From Nitrospirota bacterium (GTDB lineage: Bacteria > Nitrospirota > Thermodesulfovibrionia > Thermodesulfovibrionales > UBA6898), in contig JAJRYC010000063.1 in assembly GCA_024275975.1 (NCBI GenBank), forward strand, positions 1 to 57,026: a DNA stretch of 57,026 nt. Direction: 5' to 3'. The notes beneath the pieces were generated by a model. The model worked only from the letters and a program-made list of their open reading frames with translations. It was not told the origin of the DNA and made no database searches. Of this stretch, positions 44,619 through 52,301 are shown in pieces. The position numbers and the translations under genes are program-made. The number at the start of each line of letters is the position of its first letter. Position 1 is the stretch's first letter.

Positions 44619-46157
44619 GTGGAAAAGACAATAATAAATAATCTGGGATTCCCGGTGCTCAGCACACTGATATTCCTGCCTATAGCCGGCGCGGTCTTTC
44701 TGCTCTTTGTAAACAGGAGCCGGGGGACTGTTATCAAAGGGGTCAGTCTTGTCATCAGCCTGATAACGTTCATACTTTCAATACCCCTCTTTGTAAAATT
44801 CGACAGGACAACTCACCTGATGCAGTTTGTCGAGAGGCATGAATGGATTCCGGTCTGGAACATCAACTATCACCTGGGAATCGACGGTATAAGTATTCTC
44901 TTTGTGCTTCTGTCAACACTCATTACGATTCTCTGCGTTCTCATCTCATGGAACTCCATCAAGATGAAGACCAAGGAGTTTTACATATCCTTACTCGTCA
45001 TAGAAGGCGCCATGATAGGGGTCTTCTGCTCGCTTGACTTCATGCTCTTCTATCTCTTCTGGGAGGCGATGCTGATCCCGATGTACCTCCTTATTGGCGT
45101 TTGGGGAGGTCCTAACAGGATTTACGCCGCGACAAAGTTTTTCCTCTATACTCTCGTGGGCAGCGTGCTGATGCTGGTCGGAATAATCGTCCTCTATCTT
45201 TATTCGGGCGGGACATTCGATATCCTCGAACTCATGACAAAGACATACCCATACAATATGCAGCTCTGGCTTTTCTGGGCATTTTTCGCGGCCTTCGCGG
45301 TCAAGGTCCCGATGTTCCCTGTTCATACATGGCTTCCCGACGCGCACACGGAAGCGCCGACGGCGGGCAGCGTAATACTTGCCGCCGTGCTTATAAAAAT
45401 GGGGGCTTACGGTTTCCTCCGGTTCTCCCTGCCGCTGTTCCCGGAGGCGTCAAAGGCGATGACACCCGCAATGCTTGTCCTTTCCGTCATAGCCATCATA
45501 TACGGCGCTGTCATCTGTCTGGCGCAGACAGACATGAAACGCCTGATCGCCTACAGCTCGGTAAGTCATATGGGCTTTGTGACCCTGGGAATATTCTCGC
45601 TTAACACACAGGGGATGGAAGGCGGCATACTGCAGATGATAAACCATGGAATCATCACAGGCGCCCTCTTTCTGAGTGTCGGGATGATATATGACAGGAC
45701 ACATACAAGGCAGATAGCCGATTACGGCGGTGTTGCATCCGTAATGCCGCTTTATGCAGCCGCATTTATGATATTCACACTCGCATCGATCGGTCTGCCC
45801 GCCACTAACGGGTTCATCGGCGAGTTCCTGATAATCCTCGGCGGCTTTGCCGCGAAACAGTGGGCGGGAGTACTTGCAGCAACTGGAATTATCATTGGCG
45901 CGGGCTATATGCTGTGGCTTTATCAGCGGGTCTTCTTCATGCAGATAAACCCGAAGGTGGCGGAACTGAAAGACATTAACGCGCGGGAGATAGTCACGCT
46001 TCTTCCGATGGTGCTGCTTATATTCTGGATAGGCCTGTACCCGAACACTTTTCTCGGCTTTATGCACGAGTCCGTGCGCCACCTGCTCGAACGTATAAAT
46101 GAAGGCAGCGGACAGGAGATCGCCGCCGCAAAAAATATTATGGAGATTCTGAAGTGA
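44619..46157 (+). CDS. nuoM: NADH-quinone oxidoreductase subunit M (antiporter-like)
   Basis: A 512-residue antiporter-like subunit starting at a GTG. Markers are HLGIDGISILFVLLSTLITI, MLFYLFWEAMLIPMYLLIGV with the conserved Glu, and KVPMFPVHTWLPDAHTEAPT. KRLIAYSSVSHMGFVTLGIF follows. It fits the standard NuoM length. It begins seven bases after nuoL and is followed by nuoN after 19 bases. Confidence 0.97.
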   Translation: MEKTIINNLGFPVLSTLIFLPIAGAVFLLFVNRSRGTVIKGVSLVISLITFILSIPLFVKFDRTTHLMQFVERHEWIPVWNINYHLGIDGISILFVLLSTLITILCVLISWNSIKMKTKEFYISLLVIEGAMIGVFCSLDFMLFYLFWEAMLIPMYLLIGVWGGPNRIYAATKFFLYTLVGSVLMLVGIIVLYLYSGGTFDILELMTKTYPYNMQLWLFWAFFAAFAVKVPMFPVHTWLPDAHTEAPTAGSVILAAVLIKMGAYGFLRFSLPLFPEASKAMTPAMLVLSVIAIIYGAVICLAQTDMKRLIAYSSVSHMGFVTLGIFSLNTQGMEGGILQMINHGIITGALFLSVGMIYDRTHTRQIADYGGVASVMPLYAAAFMIFTLASIGLPATNGFIGEFLIILGGFAAKQWAGVLAATGIIIGAGYMLWLYQRVFFMQINPKVAELKDINAREIVTLLPMVLLIFWIGLYPNTFLGFMHESVRHLLERINEGSGQEIAAAKNIMEILK

Positions 46158-46176
46158 GTAATATGGGGGGTTTTTA

Positions 46177-47606
46177 ATGCCTGAATTTGTTATGCCTGAC
46201 TTGCAGCCTATAATGCCTGAGATTGCATTGACCTGTCTGGCGCTTGCGGTCCTTCTCGCCGATCTTTTTATTAAGAGAAAAGAGGTGATAGCGCTTCTGA
46301 GCATACTAAGCGTTGGAATAGCCGCGTGCCTGATGGGCGATTCTCTCGGGGTTACATTTAACGGCATGTTCATATCCGACGGATACAGTATCTTCTTTAA
46401 GCTCATATTTTTCCTTAACGTTATACTCACCGTCCTGATCTCCGTTAAATACCTTGTGATCGAAAAAGTGAATTTCGGGGAATATTACGTCCTGATACTC
46501 TTCTCCACCATCGGCATGATGATCATGGCGTCAGCGGGTGACCTGGTGGTCCTTTTCCTGGGACTCGAGCTTATGGCGTTGAGCACCTATATACTCGCCG
46601 GATTCATCAGGTACGACGTCAAATCAAACGAGGCGTCAGTAAAGTACTTCCTGCTCGGTGCATTCGCGTCAGCCTTTCTGCTTTACGGGATAGCCATGAT
46701 ATACGGCCTTACAGGCACAACGAACATTCAGGCAATAGCTGATTATATAGGCAGGAACGGCCTTGCGGGCAATCCCGTCCTGATGGTCTCGATGATCTTC
46801 TTTGTGATCGCTTTTTCGTTCAAGATCGCCGCGGTCCCGTTCCATATGTGGGCTCCGGACACATATGAAGGTGCGCCCACATCTATTACGGCATTCATGT
46901 CAATCGGCCCCAAGGCAGCCGGGTTTGCAGTCCTCGGGAGGGTCTTTCTTACGGCATTCGGTTCTGTCAGGGTAGAATGGGCGGCAATCCTGATCCCGAT
47001 AGCGATATTAACAATGGGCGTCGGTAACATAGTGCCATATCCCAGACGAATATTAAGAGGATGCTGGCGTATTCTTCCATAGCACATGCCGGCTACATAC
47101 TGATCGGTATAATTACGGGTACTCTCCAGGGCACCGCGGGAGTACTGACATATCTTTTGATATATGCGTTTATGAACATGGGCGCATTCGCTGTAATCAT
47201 AATGATGAGATCGGAAGACTTCAGGGGCGATAAGATAACGGATTACCAGGGACTCGCTAAAACGCATCCCCTGGCCGCCGCGCTTATGCTGGTATTCATG
47301 TTCTCGCTCACGGGAATTCCACCGACAGCTGGGTTCTGGGGCAAATTTTATATCTTTATGGCCGCGGTAAACGCCGGATACACATGGCTCGTCGTAGTCG
47401 CCCTTATATTCAGCGTGATATCCGCATACTTCTACCTCAGGATAGTGATCTACATGTACATGAAAGAGCCGAAGGAGACGGTCAGACTCACCACATCCCC
47501 TACCCTGGGACTCGCCCTTGCCATAACACTGGCGGCGGTCCTCATCATCGGTGTATTCCCTGACAGGGTAATAGAGTTCGCTCGCATCGCCTTAAACGGG
47601 TTTTAA
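46177..47606 (+). pseudogene. nuoN: NADH-quinone oxidoreductase subunit N with a one-base frameshift
   Basis: The last nuo gene. The first frame (46177-47082) holds FLGLELMALSTYILAGFIRY and AAVPFHMWAPDTYEGAPTS. It then drifts into nonsense (VPYPRRILRGCWRILP). The second frame (47061-47606) resumes with MLAYSSIAHAGYILIG and GIPPTAGFWGKFYIF. The expected join, AISQTNIKRMLAYSS, is present in the second frame from about 47035. Restoring one base near 47031-47036, where the text reads ATAGTGCCATATCC, reunites them. A real loss of NuoN would disable complex I while all other subunits look intact, so an assembly or sequencing error is the likeliest cause. Confidence 0.9.
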
Positions 47607-47723
47607 GACAGAACAGCGGCTGTTATCCACTTCAAATCCGGATTACTTGTGAGCATACTATTATTTGCAAACCCAAATGGCATATTGTCAAAACAAATAA
47701 GAATCTAATTGAGAATAAAAAAA

Positions 47724-47765
47724 CAACCGAATGCGGGACAGGCACCTCCTGCCCACATTCGGTTG
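47724..47765 (-). terminator. Strong bidirectional terminator between nuoN and the carbonic anhydrase gene
   Basis: CAACCGAATG at 47724-47733 pairs perfectly with CATTCGGTTG at 47756-47765, and the inner arms (GGGACAGG and CCTGCCC) extend the stem. Read on the minus strand, the hairpin is followed by seven T residues, a classic intrinsic terminator for the carbonic anhydrase gene. Read on the plus strand it could also stop nuo transcription, though its T-tract there is weaker. Confidence 0.8.
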
Positions 47766-47850
47766 AATACTTTGTTATACTTTTTCTGTTTTTTGTTCTT
47801 TAATAACCAGTCCCGCCATGGAACAGATCATCAAAAAATATTTCAACTCT

Positions 47851-48627
47851 TTACCGTGGTATTTTACTCAATAGGGACTCAGATGTAACCAGGTCTCTCA
47901 CGCCATGGGCATGGTTTTCTTTATACTTGTTATTACTGCACCAATTACTAAAATTATCAATATCTAAAGTATCACATGTTTTCTTGACGTCCCATGTAAC
48001 CTGTAATGGTGAACAATGGTTATTGTTCCATACAGTTCCAGTCGTGGAACCAGTATACACTACCGTGGGATCACTGTGACTGATTGGTGATTCGGAAAAT
48101 TTCGCTTCACCATTTTTCCGCAAAACATAAACCTGGGCCGCGACTTTTAATTGAGGATTGGAACAGATAGTTGTTAAACACGCGTTTAATCCGCCACCAA
48201 GCGGTTCTACTCCCGGGGTATTGATATCACACGTAGTATACACCCAGTGAATTTCTATGGTATCTCCGGCCTCTATACCCTCGCACCCGTTGTACTCAGC
48301 ATGTTTTTCTGAAAGACGTCCGGCTGCGGGCTCCTGACAGGCCCAACCTGAATGGCTGCCGTCTTCCACAAACGTTGAATACGCCGCGGATTTATGCTCC
48401 GCGTTTCGATGAAAATGGATGTTACAAAGATTCATATCCTTAATTGAAGGCGCCTCTTCAAATGTCACGGAATTGCTTCCAGCCAGGTTGTCTATGTCCC
48501 TCGGTGATTGCGGTCCCGCGCCAATACATTGATTTTCCTCTTCAGGGGCATGATGTTTATTTTCTCCGGCGTACAAATTACCGGCTAATGCTATGCTAAC
48601 CAACAGAACCAATACTAAAGATCTCAT
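47851..48627 (-). CDS. Delta-class carbonic anhydrase, exported
   Basis: The protein has about 258 residues from ATG 48627, chosen because AGGAG lies just upstream. A signal peptide (SLVLVLLVSIALAGNLYAG) is followed by a domain with GAGPQSPRDIDNLAG, MNLCNIHFHRNAEHKS and DTIEIHWVYTTC. These match the delta carbonic anhydrase family first known from diatoms and found in scattered bacteria. The HxH of NIHFH and the later His in EIHW are the likely zinc ligands. Several cysteines suggest disulfides in the periplasm. It should interconvert CO2 and bicarbonate outside the cytoplasm. It is monocistronic, with its own terminator. The flanking region is accessory-like, so it may have been acquired horizontally (inference). 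Confidence 0.88.
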   Translation of the reverse strand: MRSLVLVLLVSIALAGNLYAGENKHHAPEEENQCIGAGPQSPRDIDNLAGSNSVTFEEAPSIKDMNLCNIHFHRNAEHKSAAYSTFVEDGSHSGWACQEPAAGRLSEKHAEYNGCEGIEAGDTIEIHWVYTTCDINTPGVEPLGGGLNACLTTICSNPQLKVAAQVYVLRKNGEAKFSESPISHSDPTVVYTGSTTGTVWNNNHCSPLQVTWDVKKTCDTLDIDNFSNWCSNNKYKENHAHGVRDLVTSESLLSKIPR

Positions 48628-49160
48628 AGTAAAACTCCTTTCCAATAAAATTATTTAAAAAAATTAAAATAGTAAAAGCTGGACCGGTAAATCACAAAAA
48701 AGTTTCATTTTGTCATAATAATCTGATACCTCCTTTTTAAATAGGTATCCGGGACTCAGTGTCCGGGGTCAAAAGCTTCACTACATGTAATAATCAGGTT
48801 TAATCCGACGGAGGGTTTGGCTTTACCAAGTTATAACATAATTATGTTTAATATATCACATCACGTTTTTCCTGAAAATTAAAAAAAATTAATACACGAA
48901 TAAAGCCGATTTATCATTGATGAAAACCGAGGTCCTTCAGGATTATCCATAGGTTGTATTTTCAGCATTTATCACCTGATTCATCATGGTCATTCCCGGT
49001 CCTTTGAGCGTGAATCCGGTCTTTCAGGTAAGTTCCGGATGCCGGATTAAAGACTTCGGGCATGACAAAAACAACAAACAGCTATCTACAAACAGACTCT
49101 AAATAAAAGATAGATGAATTTTTCCGAATTATTTAGTAATATTAATAAGGAAATCAATCA
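48628..49160. other. Intergenic region between carbonic anhydrase and DUF4157 genes
   Basis: About 530 AT-rich bases separate divergent genes, so both promoters are expected here. I see no gene. Small hairpins are present, including GATACCT (48725-48731) pairing with AGGTATC (48743-48749). A nested palindromic element lies at 48989-49066 and is listed separately. Confidence 0.5.
48989..49066. repeat. Nested palindromic intergenic element
   Basis: GTCATTCCCGG at 48989-48999 is an imperfect inverted match to TCGGGCATGAC at 49056-49066. Inside it, AATCCGG (49013-49019) pairs perfectly with CCGGATT (49042-49048). The shape and the GTCATTCCCGG end resemble short dispersed palindromic repeats common between genes in many bacteria. 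Copy number elsewhere in the genome cannot be judged from one window. Confidence 0.45.
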
Positions 49161-51221
49161 ATGCATGACAAAGCTCACATAAGCGCAAAGACACCCGAGG
49201 CAACAAAACCTAACACTGTTCAGACACGAAAGAGTGAGTTTAATAGCCCTGTTACTTCACCTATAGACTACATCTTATCCCTTCAGCAAACCATTGGCAA
49301 TCAGGCAGTTCAGCGATTAATCAGAAACACCCCCATCCCAGGGACTTCGATTGTCGGACAAATACAGTCTAAGCTAAAAATCGGTCAGCCCAATGATGTA
49401 TATGAGAAGGAGGCTGACCGTATAGCGGATCAGGTAATGCGGATGCCCGGGCCTGCTGTACAGTTAAAACCCGGCTGACCATTTGCACAAGCTCCCTCGT
49501 GCGGGGAGGAAGAACTTGTTCAAACAAAACCTCTTACACAAAGCATTAATCCATTGGTCCAAAAACAGGCTGAGGAAGAAGAGGAGGGAGAAACCCTCCA
49601 GACCAAGCAGGTTTCCGTCCAGGCTCTTGAAATCACCGACAGTATTGAATCCCGTATTCAAGCCATCAGAGGGGGTGGACAGCCTCTGCCTGAGTCTGCT
49701 CGTGAATACTTCCAGCCGAGATTTGGATACGACCTTAGCCGGGTGAGGGTGCATACAGACAAGGATGCCGTACAGATGAGCAGAGAGTTAAACGCTCACG
49801 CCTTTACCCATGGAAGAAATATCCATTTCGGGGCAGGTCAGTATTCGCCGGATACGAAAACTGGACGCCACCTGCTGGCTCATGAAATCACCCACGTGAT
49901 CCAACAACAAAACCATGCACCTTTCAGCATCCAGCGCCGGGTCACTGTGGAAGATCATACAGCGGAGATCCACTGCGACGAATCACCCAGGCACCGGAAA
50001 TGGGAAGAGGTCAGAGATCATATCGAGCGGATTTCCACCAACGATACCTTCACTGTGAACAATACCGGGAATATGGTGACAGGGAGTGCTGATATCTGCA
50101 ATAGGCCGCGACCGGATACACCCGTGGGAGAAGCTTGTCTTCGGGACCTGCACTGCCTGCCGGCTCCAACCGAAGATGATAAATGGAAAATCCGTATTAC
50201 CGATGATGAGTGGCCTCATACCAACTTTGAGCAGCGTCGGGTCTGGATCATGTCCAGTTGCTCACCCTTTGCCCTTGGTGCATGGGGCGGCGGTGCATCT
50301 GCCGGACAGCGGTTAGACCTGCCGAACTGGCGGGTTCTGGCCCACGAACTCTGCGGTCATGGTTGGCTTCAGGAAAGAGGGGAACATCCACCTTTTATCC
50401 GCATCTTCCGGGGTGGGAAGCAGATTGCCAGACCTGAGCATGACCCCACAGTGGAGATCGAAAATCAGATTGCGAGCGAAGTAGACACGCGGGAAGGCCG
50501 ACGAACCAGACCCAGGGGACTGTTTCGTTCACCGCATCACGGTGAGTCGTTGGCACGAATCACCCTCGCTTCCTATAGGACCAATACCTCTCACGTTCAT
50601 TCGCACATGTTCGACGATATCCTAACCATACGGAGATTTATGGATAACGGCAGCGTGCTCGTAGATATCATCGGACATGCGGATCATCCGGGCACTGACG
50701 CATACAACATAACACTCTCGGAACAACGTGCGGAAAACGCTCGCCGTGCTATCGTAGCCGGCAACACAGATCGCGCCCGCAGAATTCGCGCTGTGAAAGG
50801 GAGAGGCGAAAGCGAATGCCCTCCTGTGCCGGTAGACAGTCAAGGGACGCCCGAGTGCCGCAAGGTGGACGTCTACCTCTTTCCCATGGAAGGAGGTAGC
50901 GAGGACTATACATACACTGGCTTTGACGATGTGAAGATATTTTTTCAATATACTCCGGGCAGCATCCTCACACCTGTAGTCTTTCTCGATGTCGAACGCA
51001 GAGTGGAAGCTCTCAATGGTGTTGATGATGTTAGTCGCAGTAATTCTGGAAGTACTTCGTACGTTGAAATCGACCTCGACCTGCCGAACATGAGCTTTTG
51101 GACGGTCAGGTTCAGACTCTCCAGAGAACTGAGCACCCTTCCCAACACCCCCCCGGGCATGCTCGAAAGCATGCGGCGCATCCTGTTCGGACTTTGGATT
51201 GAAGCACAGTTTCGACCGTAA
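49161..51221 (+). pseudogene. DUF4157 (eCIS-core) protein with OmpA-like C-domain, interrupted by in-frame TGA
   Basis: Reading through one TGA at 49476-49478 joins two frames (49161-49478 and 49554-51221) in the same phase. The N-terminal piece has SPIDYILSLQQTIGNQAVQR and DVYEKEADRIADQVMRMP, typical lead-in to DUF4157. The second has ESAREYFQPRFGYDLSRVRV and GRHLLAHEITHVIQQ, a zincin-like HEITH. A central domain contains LAHELCGHGWLQERGEHP, possibly a second metal site. IIGHADHPGTDAYNITLSEQ near the C-terminus is an OmpA-like peptidoglycan-binding motif. DUF4157 is associated with extracellular contractile injection systems and toxin cargo, but no such apparatus is in the window. The 51-kb neighbourhood is accessory. 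Without readthrough only the larger part, from an internal TTG at 49554, would be made. Confidence 0.8.
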
Positions 51222-51272
51222 ATACCAGGGAAAGCTCCCCTATATCTACTGTGCGGCGTTGCTGTAAAGTAA

Positions 51273-51360
51273 GGAATTGTCCTGAAACTAAGCGGGTATT
51301 TATTTTAACCCAAGCTGGGGAATTAAGTTGAAACTAACTGGATATTCAAGCTGAAACTCG
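51273..51360. repeat. Tandemly spaced degenerate 28-bp repeats, possible insertion-sequence end
   Basis: GGAATT....TGAAACTAA...GNTATT occurs at 51273-51300 and again at 51320-51347, and a third partial copy (CTGAAACTCG) at 51351-51360. About 20 of 28 positions match between the first two. Repeated transposase-binding sites of this kind are found at the ends of IS21-like elements, but no transposase gene of that family is present. It may be a remnant. Confidence 0.4.
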
Positions 51361-51405
51361 ACACTACTCTCGGAATTTGGTCTGTCGATGCAAGAAAACA
51401 ACAGC

Positions 51406-51885
51406 TCACCGATTATCCCCTCTCAAGGCATCCCTTGAAGCTCTATCCACAAGAGTAAAAAGCCTGTCTATTTCATCTTTTTGATTCGATACCTGATGTC
51501 CACGCACTTTAACAAATATACAATTCAACTGATCGGTCATTCTATAAAAATCCTGATACAACTCATAATTGTTGAGGCGCCTATTTTTCTTTGAACGATA
51601 ATCATTTTGCTCAAACCGCTCACGTCTTCCCTGTAACCCCATGATGTTTTGAGAATCTGTATACACAATCACCTTTCTCCCCAATGCTTGAATATCGCTT
51701 AGCGCCCATAATAAAGTCTGCAATTCCAATTTCGTTGAAGAGGTATGCTCAAATCGCCTCACTTTCACGCGCGTCATCAACGAATCCAACGAAAGCCCAT
51801 GTTCAGACACAGCGAGGTAAGCCCCATATCCGATATTTGACTGAGTATTCACACTTCCATCCGTAAGAAGCATCAGTTCATCCAT
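51406..51885 (-). CDS. RNase HI-like protein
   Basis: The protein has 159 residues with an RNase H fold. The four catalytic acids can be placed at LLTDGSVNTQSNIGYGAY (first Asp), SSTKLELQTLLWAL (Glu), VIVYTDSQNIMGL (Asp) and LVDRASRDALR (last Asp), in the order seen in RNase HI. Such enzymes cut RNA in RNA-DNA hybrids. The spacing differs from housekeeping RnhA and there is a charged insertion (RERFEQNDYRSKKNRRLNNY), so it is more like the RNase H-like proteins of accessory regions. It stands alone among accessory genes. Confidence 0.8.
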   Translation of the reverse strand: MDELMLLTDGSVNTQSNIGYGAYLAVSEHGLSLDSLMTRVKVRRFEHTSSTKLELQTLLWALSDIQALGRKVIVYTDSQNIMGLQGRRERFEQNDYRSKKNRRLNNYELYQDFYRMTDQLNCIFVKVRGHQVSNQKDEIDRLFTLVDRASRDALRGDNR

Positions 51886-52301
51886 AAAAATATAACTTTA
51901 TTTGATAAAACACTAAAATTGAATTACGCCGAAGATCCAAGCTTCCCGCTACTAACTGCGCCATTTCTTTTGGCTTCATTATTTCAACCAGTACTTATAT
52001 AGTTTTTCTGCATATTACCAGATTTGGCGTGCAAAGTAAAAAAATTTCCTGTTATTTATGCTGTTATCATGAATAAAAAAGTAGGGTCTTGAATCGTAAA
52101 GAAATGGCCCTGACCTACCTTTGCCACTGCCTTAATATCTTCTTATCAGTTCGCATTCTATCCTCAGTGGCCTCACCATGACGAATTTTTACTGCTGAAG
52201 GGCTTTTGTTTAAACCAGCCTGCCCCCACTCTGTTCTATATTTAAGTTTTGACACCAATTCTCACATGCATATGGCCATTGCAACTGCAACTTCATTCGG
52301 A
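51886..52301. other. Intergenic region with a direct repeat and a possible small remnant frame
   Basis: It contains the left copy of a 70-bp direct repeat (51998-52067). A minus-strand open frame at about 52125-52265 encodes a basic peptide of about 46 residues (including SAVKIRHGEATEDRMRTDK) with no start of good quality and no family I recognise. GTAGGGTC and GACCTAC at 52081-52120 can form an imperfect hairpin. I assign no gene. Confidence 0.35.
51998..52067. repeat. Direct repeat, left copy (flanks ankyrin gene)
   Basis: A 70-base sequence starting TATAGTTTTTCTGCATATTA is repeated in the same orientation at 54801-54869, about 87 percent identical by eye with one single-base indel. Both copies end in a GTTATTTATG(C/T)(C/T)GTTAT block. 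The two copies bracket the ankyrin-repeat gene. Confidence 0.85.

Noticed and set aside
52125-52265. Small minus-strand open frame between the RNase H and ankyrin genes
   Set aside because: No usable start or recognisable family. Possibly a decayed fragment, but not supportable as a gene.
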